A DNA stretch of 64,000 bases from DATIBQ01 sp964573395 (GTDB taxonomy: Bacteria > Patescibacteriota > Minisyncoccia > Phycocordibacterales > UBA9973). The notes beneath the pieces were generated by a model. That model ran no database searches. It worked only from the letters and a program-made list of their open reading frames with translations, and had not been told where the DNA came from. Below are positions 17,430 through 25,619 of this stretch, piece by piece. The number at the start of each line of letters is the position of its first letter. Position 1 is the stretch's first letter. The DNA is taken from assembly GCA_964573395.1 (NCBI GenBank), contig CAZNJI010000001.1, forward strand, positions 1 through 64,000, in the 5' to 3' direction. The position numbers and the translations under genes are program-made.

Positions 17430-17891
17430 ATGTATCTCAATAAAGTATTTTTGATTGGAAATCTTACCCGCGATCCGGAGCTGAAGTCGCTTCCGTCGGG
17501 AACAAAAGTTACCAGCTTTTCGCTGGCAACGAACCGCGTTTGGAAAGACCAAAGCGGAAACCGCCAAGAGGGAACTGAGTACCATAATATCGTGGCATTC
17601 GGCCGCCAAGCCGAGACCATCAAACAGTATTGCCGCAAAGGCTCCTCGTTGTATGTTGAAGGCAGAATTCAAACCAGAAGCTGGGATGCAGCTGATGGGC
17701 AGAAGAAGTATCGCACTGAAATCATTCTCGAAACCTTCCAGTTCGGTCCGAAGCCTTCAGGCGCAGGAAGCGGGGCGGCGCAGGGAACTGATGCACCAAA
17801 AGGAGATTCATCTGCAAATGCACAAAACGATCAGCTTGATACTGTTGAGTATCCAGACGAAGAGATTAATCTTGAAGATATTCCATTCTAA
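17430..17891 (+). CDS. ssb: Single-stranded DNA-binding protein
   Basis: 153 residues. OB fold with MYLNKVFLIGNLTRDPELK, TSFSLATNR, EYHNIVAFGRQAE and GSSLYVEGRIQTRSW. A low-complexity Gly/Ala/Asp/Ser linker leads to the acidic tail ending NLEDIPF, the partner-binding tip found in bacterial SSBs. Its place between rpsF and rpsR is the standard bacterial order. Confidence 0.95.
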   Translation: MYLNKVFLIGNLTRDPELKSLPSGTKVTSFSLATNRVWKDQSGNRQEGTEYHNIVAFGRQAETIKQYCRKGSSLYVEGRIQTRSWDAADGQKKYRTEIILETFQFGPKPSGAGSGAAQGTDAPKGDSSANAQNDQLDTVEYPDEEINLEDIPF

Positions 17892-17902
17892 ATTCTGACA
17901 CT

Positions 17903-18100
17903 ATGAAAAACGATTATTTCAAACTTAATAACATTCGGTTTATCGACTACAAAGATATCGAAAGCCTGAAGAAATTCCTGAACCCGAATGGTCGCATCCT
18001 TCCTCGGAAGCGCACCGGCCTCTCGGCAAAGAATCAGCGCGAAGTGGCAACAGCCGTTAAGCATGCCCGCTTCATGGGACTACTTCCATATATTGCGTAA
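17903..18100 (+). CDS. rpsR: 30S ribosomal protein S18
   Basis: 65 residues. S18 features: IDYKDIESLKKFLN, GRILPRKRTGLSAKNQREVATAVKHARFMGLLPY. Starts 11 bases after ssb with no Shine-Dalgarno. Last gene before a strong terminator. Confidence 0.95.
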   Translation: MKNDYFKLNNIRFIDYKDIESLKKFLNPNGRILPRKRTGLSAKNQREVATAVKHARFMGLLPYIA

Positions 18101-18109
18101 TTAAGAAAA

Positions 18110-18144
18110 AGCAAAACTCCCCGAAAGGGGAGTTTTGCTTTCTT
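18110..18144 (+). terminator. Terminator of rpsF-ssb-rpsR
   Basis: A 13-bp stem AGCAAAACTCCCC / GGGGAGTTTTGCT closed by GAAA and followed by TTCTT. Confidence 0.9.
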
Positions 18145-18180
18145 GGATAGAGATGCTAGTATCCGTAAAAATATAATTAT

Positions 18181-18774
18181 ATGAAATACAACTTACCTGT
18201 TCTTTTCATGTGTTATCTGGGCTGCAAGCCACAGGGTAGGGTTACCGAACAACATGATTTTTTCTTCTCCATTGGAGATACCATTCAGGATATCATTCCT
18301 CACATCGAATCATTCTGGCCGGAAGCAGCGGCAACAAGGAAATTCCACATCGATTCTTACCGCCAGGTTGTTGCTGAAAAAGGCTATATCGTCAGCGTTC
18401 AGCCGCGAGAGATTTCAGATAAAACTTTCCAGCACGAATGGAGGCTCTTTTTTGTAAACCTCGGGGGATATAAAAAGGGAGAGTTTGGCGAATATCATTA
18501 TCCTGATTTATATATCGCCAGAGATAAGGCTGAAGCCATCGATCGTGCCAAAGAAACCGTTTTTTTCAAGCATTGCGGATATGAAGGGGCTCCGTCGCAT
18601 GTAGACGATAAGTATGGAATTGATGTCGATGATTTTTACGACATTGAAGAATTGCTGCCGGCGCAGGTTCGGAATGATTACGGCATATGGATTACCAAGG
18701 CAGAAGAAGCTGTTGCCGAAGATGAAATTCATTCCGGTTTCCAGCTCTTAAAAAAACTGAAAGAAAAACAGTAA
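18181..18774 (+). CDS. DUF1543-like protein
   Basis: 197 residues, no signal peptide. The opening LPVLFMCYLGCKPQGRVTEQHDFFFSIGDTI resembles DUF1543 proteins, which carry this pattern of a strand, a glycine turn and an E/H-D motif; a second related block (HEWRLFFVNLGGYKKGEFGEYHYPDLYIA) follows in the C-terminal half, so the protein may contain two copies. Function unknown. Stand-alone gene between two terminators. Confidence 0.55.
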   Translation: MKYNLPVLFMCYLGCKPQGRVTEQHDFFFSIGDTIQDIIPHIESFWPEAAATRKFHIDSYRQVVAEKGYIVSVQPREISDKTFQHEWRLFFVNLGGYKKGEFGEYHYPDLYIARDKAEAIDRAKETVFFKHCGYEGAPSHVDDKYGIDVDDFYDIEELLPAQVRNDYGIWITKAEEAVAEDEIHSGFQLLKKLKEKQ

Positions 18775-18776
18775 TG

Positions 18777-18807
18777 AAAATCCAGAGGATGTCCTCTGGA
18801 TTTTTTA
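18777..18807 (+). terminator. Bidirectional-type terminator between convergent genes
   Basis: AATCCAGAGGA and TCCTCTGGATT form an 11-bp stem followed by TTTTTT on the plus strand; the minus strand has an A/T-rich flank as well, so it may serve efp too. Confidence 0.8.
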
Positions 18808-18829
18808 TTCGGAAATTATTTTTTTAGGA

Positions 18830-19408
18830 TTAGTTCACTCGCTCTACGTATTCTTCGGTTTCCGTATTGATACGAATGGTTTCACCGGCGTTTAAGAAGA
18901 GGGGAACGTTAATGGTTGCGCCTGTTTCGAGCGTTACCACCTTATTTCCGCCCGTAACGGAATTTCCTTTCGTTGACGGCGGCGCATCGGTAATTTTCAG
19001 TTCAACCTTAATGGGAACTTTAACGCCAATTATTTTTTCTTCGTCTTCTTCATCAGTGAAAATAATCAAATCAATCAGTGTATTCTCTTTGATAAATTTT
19101 AGTTTTTCTCCATGGATTTCTTCTGAAAGGGAAAAGCGCTTGCTCGGATCTTTCGGGTCGCATACCCAAATCTCTCCGCGGTTTTTATACAGGAATTTTA
19201 CCTGCCGCGTTGAAATGTCGGCTTCTTCAACTTTTTCAGAAGAGCCAAATGATACTTCGGCAACGCGGCCGGTAATAAGATTCTTGAGCTTCGTTGCGTT
19301 TACTGGTTTGCGCTGTTGTTTCCGGAACACGTGCGAAGAAACCACTTCGTATGGCTCTCCTTCCCAAAGAATAATCTTCCGTTCGCGGACTTCATTGTAT
19401 TCAAGCAT
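18830..19408 (-). CDS. efp: Translation elongation factor P
   Basis: 192 residues, three beta-barrel domains. EF-P relieves ribosome stalling on proline runs. The N-terminal loop that normally reads KPGKG is FRKQQRKPVNATKLKNL: aligned on TKLKNL, the modified lysine (E. coli Lys34) is glutamine. Domains II and III are standard (VEEADISTRQVKFLYK, ETGATINVPLFLNAGETIRINTETEEYVER). It is divergent from the pilin-like gene; TATAAT on the minus strand around 19451-19446 is a plausible -10 box. Confidence 0.92.
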   Translation of the reverse strand: MLEYNEVRERKIILWEGEPYEVVSSHVFRKQQRKPVNATKLKNLITGRVAEVSFGSSEKVEEADISTRQVKFLYKNRGEIWVCDPKDPSKRFSLSEEIHGEKLKFIKENTLIDLIIFTDEEDEEKIIGVKVPIKVELKITDAPPSTKGNSVTGGNKVVTLETGATINVPLFLNAGETIRINTETEEYVERVN

Positions 19409-19493
19409 ATGCTGCGATATATCTCGTTAGTTTTTAACCTGCCCATTATACGGGAGAGAAAGGTAATTGCAACCGTGATAGAATGAATGCTGT

Positions 19494-20660
19494 ATGAAGG
19501 AAAGGAATCGAGGATTTTCGCTGATTGAGCTTCTGGTGGTTATCGCTGTCCTCATGATACTCATCGCGGTTATTTTCTTGGCACTGAATCGCTCTCGCGC
19601 AAAAGCAGAGGATTCAAGAACACTGCAGACACTCGGAGGGTTTAAGACGACAGCGACCGAGGAGTACGCAACGAGCGGCAGTTTTACGAGTGTCTGTACC
19701 AGTAGTGGTGCAGGCAGCATGATCGAAACACTTGCAGATCAGAAAAATCTTGATGCAACCGATTACACATGCGCTGCAAGCCAAAGTGAGTTTACTGCCA
19801 TCTTTCCGCTCAAGGCAGAAAAAGGATACTGGTGCGTTGATGGTACCGGCAGCGCAGGAAAAGTCGAATCGCTTCAATTGCCGCTCGACGGGCCGTACCG
19901 ATGCTCACATGTTTCCGGACAATCAGGAAATACGTCACCAACGCTCACCCTTAACAACAGCGTGAATTGTACGTCTGGACCAGCCTCCGTATATGCGCCG
20001 TGGCAGCTCTGCGTCCTTCCGCCGGGAATGGCGGGGAATTATCCGCCGGGAACGACAACCATCTCAAGCGGCGGATCGAATTACTTCGGCTTTGAAAGCC
20101 CTGGCATTACCGCGCTTGATGCTGAAGACGGCGATATCAGCGATAGAATCAGCCGGCACTATGCAATGACCGAGCCGGGTAGATTCTTGAATTTTTCAGC
20201 GCAGCTCGCTTCAGCTTTGTCGTTCGGGCTATTTACTCCCTGTACTGATAATCGAATCGAAATAACTTATTCGATTACTGATTCAGATGGAAATTCGGTC
20301 AGTTCAATACCGCGCTGGGTTATTTTCTGTTCAGGAGCGTCTGGTGCTGAGAGTCCGACGAATCAGCCTCCAGCTATTTCCTTTAATGGGCCAGAAACTG
20401 CATACTTTGATCCGTTCAACTGTACATCGGGAGAGTGCAATATGGAATATACCGCATATGACGCAGAGGACGGCGATATTACCGATCGGGTTATTAGCAT
20501 GTTCATGCACCGTAGTTTCAGCGGGGGACAGTGTACGGTGCGCATCAGCTACCATGTGTATGATGACGGCGGGCTTGAAGACTTGCGCGAGCGTACCTTT
20601 ATCTTTCCATCGTCCGAAGGAAACTGCCCGTATTTCAACAATACCTCAAGTCCGTACTAG
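19494..20660 (+). CDS. Type IV pilin-like protein with Ig-like surface domains
   Basis: 388 residues. The class III signal is textbook: MKERNRG followed by FSLIELLVVIAVLMILIAV, with cleavage after Gly7 and the conserved Glu5 of the mature protein. The body contains a cysteine-rich pilin-head-like section, then two related blocks beginning ALDAEDGDISDRIS and AYDAEDGDITDRV, as found in HYR/DUF5011-type Ig folds. It is far longer than a major pilin and is probably a tip or minor pilin-like adhesin. A TAGAAT box (19479-19484) precedes ATG by 9 bases. Confidence 0.8.
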   Translation: MKERNRGFSLIELLVVIAVLMILIAVIFLALNRSRAKAEDSRTLQTLGGFKTTATEEYATSGSFTSVCTSSGAGSMIETLADQKNLDATDYTCAASQSEFTAIFPLKAEKGYWCVDGTGSAGKVESLQLPLDGPYRCSHVSGQSGNTSPTLTLNNSVNCTSGPASVYAPWQLCVLPPGMAGNYPPGTTTISSGGSNYFGFESPGITALDAEDGDISDRISRHYAMTEPGRFLNFSAQLASALSFGLFTPCTDNRIEITYSITDSDGNSVSSIPRWVIFCSGASGAESPTNQPPAISFNGPETAYFDPFNCTSGECNMEYTAYDAEDGDITDRVISMFMHRSFSGGQCTVRISYHVYDDGGLEDLRERTFIFPSSEGNCPYFNNTSSPY

Positions 20661-20675
20661 GTGGATGCGCAAAGC

Positions 20676-20706
20676 AAAAACACCCACAGCACTGTGGGTG
20701 TTTTTT
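20676..20706. terminator. Bidirectional terminator between the pilin-like gene and recA
   Basis: CACCCACAG (20681-20689) and CTGTGGGTG (20692-20700) form a perfect stem flanked by A-run and T-run, so it can stop both converging transcripts. Confidence 0.9.
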
Positions 20707-20713
20707 AGTAACT

Positions 20714-21784
20714 CTATTCTCCTGAACTGCTTGGCTGAATTTCGTTGAACCGAGATCGAATCTCTTTCAGAATTTCTTCTCGAAGCTTTTTATCTTCTTT
20801 CAACATCGTGCGCGTCGCGTCGTATCCGCGGCCAAGCTTTATCTCTTCGCCATCTTTCTTTGCGCCACCTGGACGGTTATACGAGTAGGAAGATCCACTC
20901 TTGGTGATGATGCCAATCTTCTCGCCGAGCGCCATGATCTCTCCTTCAAGCGAAATGCCTTCTCCGTAAATAATGTCGAATTCAGTCTGCCGGAACGGGC
21001 TGGCAACCTTGTTCTTCACTACCTTTACCCGTGTTCGCGATCCAACCACTTCTTCTCCTTTCTTTATCTGCGCAATCCGGCGAATGTCGATTCGAACTGA
21101 GGTGTAGAATTTGAGCGCTTTTCCACCCGGAGTCGTTTCTGGGTTTCCGAACATCACGCCAATCTGCATGCGGATTTGGTTGATAAAAATAACCACTGTT
21201 TTTGATTTAGCAACGATTGCGGTAAGTTTTCGAAGCGCTTGGCTCATGAGGCGCGCCTGTTTTCCCACATGCGTTGCACCCATGTCTCCCTCGATTTCAT
21301 CTTTCGGAGTAAGGGCCGCAACTGAGTCAATCACCACCACGTCTACTTTTCCGCTCCGAATCAGGCTCTCGGTAATTTCAAGCGCCTGCTCTCCGGTATC
21401 CGGCTGGGAAATGAGGAGTTCCTTCGTATTTACTCCGATTTTCCCTGCGTAGACCGGGTCCATGGCGTGTTCCGCATCAATGTATGCGCAAATGCCGCCT
21501 TTCTTTTGCGCTTCAGCAACAACATGGAGCGCCAGGGTGGTTTTTCCCGAAGACTCCGGTCCGAATATCTCAATGATTCTTCCTCGCGGCAGGCCGCCAA
21601 CGCCAAGCGCGCTATCAAGCCCGATGGATCCTGTAGGGATGACGTTCACGTCAACTTTCGGCGTATCACCGAGTTTCATAATTGACCCTTCGCCAAACTT
21701 CGTTTGGATCGATCGAATCGTTTCTTCGATTGAGGCCACGCCGGTTTCTTTTTCTTTTTTCTCAACTTTTTTCTTCAGTGGCAT
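20714..21784 (-). CDS. recA: Recombinase RecA
   Basis: 356 residues. Homologous recombination and SOS co-protease. Walker A GPESSGKTT, Walker B VVVIDSVAAL, loop L1/L2 segments (MGATHVGKQARLMSQALRKL, FINQIRMQIGVMFGNPETTPGG) and DAEHAMDP are intact. The N terminus has a lysine-rich extension before VASIEETIRSIQ. Downstream of a small membrane gene and ftsK on the same strand, 22 bases apart; a DNA repair and segregation unit. Confidence 0.97.
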   Translation of the reverse strand: MPLKKKVEKKEKETGVASIEETIRSIQTKFGEGSIMKLGDTPKVDVNVIPTGSIGLDSALGVGGLPRGRIIEIFGPESSGKTTLALHVVAEAQKKGGICAYIDAEHAMDPVYAGKIGVNTKELLISQPDTGEQALEITESLIRSGKVDVVVIDSVAALTPKDEIEGDMGATHVGKQARLMSQALRKLTAIVAKSKTVVIFINQIRMQIGVMFGNPETTPGGKALKFYTSVRIDIRRIAQIKKGEEVVGSRTRVKVVKNKVASPFRQTEFDIIYGEGISLEGEIMALGEKIGIITKSGSSYSYNRPGGAKKDGEEIKLGRGYDATRTMLKEDKKLREEILKEIRSRFNEIQPSSSGE

Positions 21785-21806
21785 ACGTGTTGTTCTCGTT
21801 TAGTTA

Positions 21807-22187
21807 TTAAAAGTGAGGATCGGGAACCAGGGTATATTTCTCTTCCTCGGTAAACACTAATTCATACCGTTCTGCCTTGGTATTGCCGAAGCGGTCGGTC
21901 ATGCCAACCTCAATCACGTTGTATCCGGGCGAGAGGAGGATTGGTTCGGTGAATTCACCTTTGCGATTTATAAAAATGGTTCGGCCATTAATCAGTACCG
22001 ACTTCGCATGTGGGGCAGAACCAGTAACGGCTAAATAGCTCTCGGAAAGATGCATGCCGTTCGAAAGCGTCGTTACTCTGAGTGGCGCCCCGAACAGAAT
22101 GTCTCTGGTGTTGTACAAGACAATGCCAAGCATTCCGAAGAGGGCAAGGATAAGAGCAGATTGCTTAAGAGTCAGTGGTCGCCTCAT
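21807..22187 (-). CDS. Membrane-anchored protein with an Ig-like domain
   Basis: 126 residues: a short basic start, a transmembrane helix (about 9-28, ALILALFGMLGIVLYN) and an extracytoplasmic beta domain with LAVTGSAPHAKSVLINGRTIFINRKGEF and LSPGYNVIEVGMTDRFGN, the pattern of glucodextranase-like Ig domains found beside many surface proteins. Its start overlaps the end of ftsK by 4 bases, so translation is likely coupled. Confidence 0.6.
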   Translation of the reverse strand: MRRPLTLKQSALILALFGMLGIVLYNTRDILFGAPLRVTTLSNGMHLSESYLAVTGSAPHAKSVLINGRTIFINRKGEFTEPILLSPGYNVIEVGMTDRFGNTKAERYELVFTEEEKYTLVPDPHF

Positions 22188-24349
22188 ATGTTCTGTGGTG
22201 GTTCCATTATATCACTTGCAGGGTTTTGCAGTGCACGGTCAAGCACTTCCCGCGGCTTCGCTCCATCCTGGGGGCCGATAACGCCTCGTTCTTCGAGCAT
22301 GTCCATCAGGCGTGCGGCGCGTGCGTAGCCGACCTTCAGTTTCCGTTGAATGTATGACGTAGAGGCCTTGCCGGCTTCCATCACCACCCGGCGAGCTTCT
22401 TCGTAGAGGTCGTCATCGTCACTTCCGTCCATGTCGGTGTCAAACATGGTTTTTTCGCTCGAAACGGTTCCGGTGAGCTCAATCGTATCTTGCAATTCAT
22501 CGCGGAATGCATCGGCAAGGTATTTCACTACGCTCTTTACTTCATCTTCGGTAATGAATGCAGACTGAAGGCGCTCTGGCTGATTTTCTCCAACGATCGC
22601 CAGCATATCTCCTTGGCCAAGCAGTTTTTCCGCACCGCCAGTGTCAAGAATCGTTCGCGAGTCAATCTGGGTTGGGACGCGAAGTGCGATGCGAGAAGGA
22701 ACGTTTGCCTTAATGAGCCCCGTAATGACGTTCACTTCAGGGCGTTGAGTAGAGAGAATGAGGTGAATGCCAACCGCTCGAGACATCTGCGCCAAGCGAA
22801 CGATGGCAGATTCGAGCTCTCGCGGGTATGCCTGCATGATGTCGGCAAGCTCATCGATGACAATGACGATGTAGGGCATCCGGTCTGGGCCGTCTTCTCC
22901 TGCCGCATCAACTTTTCCGGCTGCAACCTTCTTGTGGTAGCTCTTGATGTCGCGCACCATTTCTCCTTCCAAAATGTCGTACCGGCGGCTCATTTCGTTC
23001 GCCGCCCATTTGAGCGCTAGAATCGCTTTCTTCGAATCGGTAATCACCGGAGTAAGAAGGTGCGGAATTTTATTGTAGAGGGTCAGTTCAACACGCTTCG
23101 GATCAACGAAAATGAAACGCATGTCGTCTGGGCCGTGGCGGTAGAGGAGCGAGGTAATGATGGCGTGGATGGTTACCGACTTACCGGACCCGGTGGTTCC
23201 CGCAATGAGGAGGTGCGGCATGTCGGCAACGGCTTTGAGCACCGGCTTGCCTGAAATGTTCCGCCCGAGCGCTGCCAAGAGCGGCTTTTCGCTATTGGCA
23301 AAAGCAGCGTCTCCAATCAAGCTTGCCAGTCCGATGGTTGCTTTTGAGATATTCGGAATTTCAATGCCCACCAGCGACTTGCCGGGAATCGGAAGCTCCA
23401 TGCGGATTGACCGTGCGGCAAGCGCAAGTGCGAGGTCGTTTTGCAGCCCGGCGATGCGCGAGAGCTTCACCCCTTGTGCCGGCTTCAATGCGTAGCGGGT
23501 AACAGTCGGCCCGATGGTTACTTCGTCCATTTCAACTTCGATGCCGAAGTTCGCAAGAGTTCTTCGAATAACGTTGGCGTTCATTTTCACGTCACCGACG
23601 TTTGCCTTTCCTCTGTCTTTCTCAAGCAGCGACAGCGGCGGCGGAACGTATTTGCCGCTGTACCTTCGGGCTGGTTTCGGGGCAAAGGAATCTTCAGTTG
23701 CAACCGGCTCTGAGATTTTCAGCGGCTGTTGCGTTGGTTCAGGCTCTTCCTGAATTTCGTTTACCTGCTCGTCTTCAGTATCGTGGTACGGCTCTTCTTC
23801 AAACGGAGCAGTTTTTTTTGAAAGGCGAAGCGTTTTGAGCGCTTGCCACATCGAACGCAGATGATCGAGGAAGACCCGCGGATTCTGATCAAAGAAAATG
23901 ACGAAAGAGCCAAGGAGTGCGAAGAACAGGATTAGTCCGGCGAAAATGTTCTCGAAAAGGGTAACGAGCGGCAGGGCAACAAGGGCTCCAATGAAACCCC
24001 CGAGGTAGAGCTTTCCCGAAGTAACCGAAAGGAACCCGAGCGTTGCCAGAATGCCGATGCTTGCCGTAGCCCATTGGCGGGCGCTGATGCTTACCTGGCG
24101 GCGCAAAAGCATGCAGGCTCCAAGCGTCCCAAGTCCGACCGGAAAAAGTACGTAGCCGGCCCCGAACAAAAGCCAAACGCTCTTAAAGACATAGAATCCG
24201 CCCCTTCCTGCGCCACCGATGATTCCGCCTACTGACACAAGCGCAAGCAATAAGAAAATAAGCCCAAAAAATACTCTTCCCGCATTGTTTCCAGGGGACA
24301 CATCTTTCTTTTTTGGCCTTCCTCGAGGGTTCGTTTTTTCTCCTGCCAT
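22184..24349 (-). CDS. ftsK: FtsK/SpoIIIE DNA translocase
   Basis: 721 residues. Moves chromosomal DNA through the closing septum. Four N-terminal membrane helices (about 20-170), a linker rich in Glu and Pro (about 180-240), and a motor with the alpha/beta region, Walker A AGTTGSGKS, Walker B IVIVIDELADIM and LSTQRPEVNVITG. The C-terminal winged-helix gamma domain (LYEEARRVVMEAGKASTSYIQRKLKVGYARAARLMDMLEERGVI) is present, so it can recognise oriented sequences. Shorter than E. coli FtsK because the linker is short. Confidence 0.95.
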   Translation of the reverse strand: MAGEKTNPRGRPKKKDVSPGNNAGRVFFGLIFLLLALVSVGGIIGGAGRGGFYVFKSVWLLFGAGYVLFPVGLGTLGACMLLRRQVSISARQWATASIGILATLGFLSVTSGKLYLGGFIGALVALPLVTLFENIFAGLILFFALLGSFVIFFDQNPRVFLDHLRSMWQALKTLRLSKKTAPFEEEPYHDTEDEQVNEIQEEPEPTQQPLKISEPVATEDSFAPKPARRYSGKYVPPPLSLLEKDRGKANVGDVKMNANVIRRTLANFGIEVEMDEVTIGPTVTRYALKPAQGVKLSRIAGLQNDLALALAARSIRMELPIPGKSLVGIEIPNISKATIGLASLIGDAAFANSEKPLLAALGRNISGKPVLKAVADMPHLLIAGTTGSGKSVTIHAIITSLLYRHGPDDMRFIFVDPKRVELTLYNKIPHLLTPVITDSKKAILALKWAANEMSRRYDILEGEMVRDIKSYHKKVAAGKVDAAGEDGPDRMPYIVIVIDELADIMQAYPRELESAIVRLAQMSRAVGIHLILSTQRPEVNVITGLIKANVPSRIALRVPTQIDSRTILDTGGAEKLLGQGDMLAIVGENQPERLQSAFITEDEVKSVVKYLADAFRDELQDTIELTGTVSSEKTMFDTDMDGSDDDDLYEEARRVVMEAGKASTSYIQRKLKVGYARAARLMDMLEERGVIGPQDGAKPREVLDRALQNPASDIMEPPQNI

Positions 24350-24428
24350 AATGGTTGGTTATCGGACCTTAGTATAACATGGCTAACTGTGAAAAAGCAT
24401 TGATAATACTATGTTTTTTATCGCTTGC

Positions 24429-25072
24429 GGACACTATCAATGTCCTTTATACTGCAGAAATATTTTGATGGGTTTTATAAAGGACATACTAGATTAAAAG
24501 GACAATAAAAAACTATGGAATATAAAGATAAAAATATGTCTCTCATAAAAAAAGACTCATACCAAAAGTCTATTAAAAAGGACGTCCTTTATGTTACAGA
24601 ACCGACAGCTCAAAAAGGACAAAAAATATCTGCAGCCGTTTATTTGGTAACGGCGCATATTCCGGAAAATGATCCGATTCGGCACGCTATCAGAATGCAT
24701 GCCGTTACTCTTTCGCAGGCCGCCCTTCTTCCACTTCAGACGGAAGGAAAGCAGTCTGCGATAAAAGCGGTAACTGAGGCGCTTATCAGCATGCAATCGC
24801 TGCTTGGAACGCTTCTCTTGGGCGGGCTGATTTCTGAAAAAAACTATGCAGTGCTGAAGTCCGAAATTGGATTTTTTATCCGTTCTCTTGAGCTCGATAC
24901 GGCTCCGGTCCGGGAAGGGGCGGAGCTCACCCACGAATTCTTTTCAGTTCCCGAGAAAGCTCCGGCCCCTGCTATAAAGGACACTTTTGTTCTTCCTAAA
25001 GGACAGTTAGTAAAGTCTTTTAGTATAAATCGGACATCCAATTCTATTGCCGTAAATGATTATAAAAAGGAT
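24429..25072. repeat. Array of TATAAAGGACA-type repeats in the promoter and body of an HTH gene
   Basis: The exact 11-mer TATAAAGGACA occurs at 24476-24486 and 24973-24983 and, reversed, at 24441-24451. Near copies lie at 24494-24504, 24574-24583, 24584-24592 (reversed, forming the palindrome AAAGGACGTCCTTT at 24577-24590), 24611-24621, 24995-25005 and, degenerate, near 25024 and 25061. GGACA (24429-24433) and TGTCC (24441-24445) also form a dyad. Copies within the gene fall in more than one reading frame (KGQ, IKDT), so the constraint acts on nucleic acid, not protein. Confidence 0.75.
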
Positions 25073-25258
25073 AGATCTCAAGAGATTATTTCATTCATTA
25101 ACTCAAAGAAAGTTACTTCCATAAAAGACATTTCGAGCATTTTTCCGCAGGTCAGCGAAAAAACGATTCAGAGAGAACTAAACCGGCTTCTTACCGCCGG
25201 CAAAATCAAGAAGCGGGGAAACAAGCGCTGGAGCATGTATCTTTCCCTTGATGCGTAG
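24515..25258 (+). CDS. Putative HTH transcriptional regulator with a helical N-terminal domain
   Basis: 247 residues. The first half is helical (EALISMQSLLGTLLLGGLISEKNYAVLKSEIGFFIRSLEL), then a variable linker, then a winged helix (about 190-240): SQEIISFINSKKVTSIKDISSIFPQVSEKTIQRELNRLLTAGKIKKRGNKRWSMY, as in DeoR/FaeA-type DNA-binding domains. The gene and its upstream region carry the GGACA repeat array, which is the obvious candidate binding site, implying autoregulation. A second ATG at 24536 is possible. Divergent from ftsK. Confidence 0.65.
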   Translation: MEYKDKNMSLIKKDSYQKSIKKDVLYVTEPTAQKGQKISAAVYLVTAHIPENDPIRHAIRMHAVTLSQAALLPLQTEGKQSAIKAVTEALISMQSLLGTLLLGGLISEKNYAVLKSEIGFFIRSLELDTAPVREGAELTHEFFSVPEKAPAPAIKDTFVLPKGQLVKSFSINRTSNSIAVNDYKKDRSQEIISFINSKKVTSIKDISSIFPQVSEKTIQRELNRLLTAGKIKKRGNKRWSMYLSLDA

Positions 25259-25404
25259 CTTGAATAGGCTCGTAATAAAGCGGAGGCAATCTCGTCTTAA
25301 TTGGTAGCGAAGGCAGCCTTCCGTATAGTAGCTCCTTCGCCTTCCGGTAAGGATTTCTTAACAGAAGGTATTGCAGGGGAACTTGCAAGAATTTATACTA
25401 TACG
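25259..25404 (+). other. Non-coding stretch after the HTH gene
   Basis: No convincing gene. GCGAAGG and CCTTCGC (about 25308-25340) can pair, and CCTTCCG occurs twice nearby. A promoter for the next RNA lies at its end: TTGCAG (25371-25376), 18 bases, TATACT (25395-25400). Confidence 0.5.
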
Positions 25405-25500
25405 AATCGTAATAACAACGATGCGCCTGGTGGGGAAACCCACAGGGCGAAACCTGGCCTAAAGGCCAAGTTTGTGTTATTATGATTTACGCCTTTTTTC
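25405..25500 (+). ncRNA. Candidate small RNA folding as a three-way junction
   Basis: Bases 25405-25417 pair with 25475-25487 (13 bp with two G-U pairs). Inside are two hairpins of matching design. The first has CGCC/GGCG, a 2x2 internal loop, then GTGGG/CCCAC closed by GAAA (25424-25449). The second has AAAC/GTTT, a 2x2 loop, then GGCC/GGCC closed by TAAA (25450-25473). A T-run (25494-25499) follows the closing stem. A promoter (TTGCAG-18-TATACT) predicts transcription from about 25407. No known family recognised; function unknown. Confidence 0.5.
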
Positions 25501-25570
25501 GTCTGAAAATGAAGGAAAAGAGGCAGGCGCGGGTAACCGCGCCAACGGACCGATCGTTGAAAATAGAATA

Positions 25571-25614
25571 GCTCTATTACTACTAGGCCAAGAGGAGTAG
25601 TAGAGTCTTTGTTT
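25571..25614 (+). terminator. Probable terminator within the non-coding region
   Basis: CTCT and ACTACT on the 5' side pair with AGTAGT and AGAG on the 3' side, with a 3-base bulge, followed by TCTTTGTTTT. A GGCGCGG-TAAC-CGCGCC-like hairpin precedes it at about 25527-25542. Confidence 0.5.
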
Positions 25615-25619
25615 TCTCG

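Noticed and set aside
24429..25072. CRISPR array
   Set aside because: The repeats are only 8-11 bases, irregularly spaced, in both orientations and partly inside a coding gene.
25405..25500. Hammerhead ribozyme
   Set aside because: CGAAAC is present, but the CUGANGA core and cleavage-site geometry are missing.
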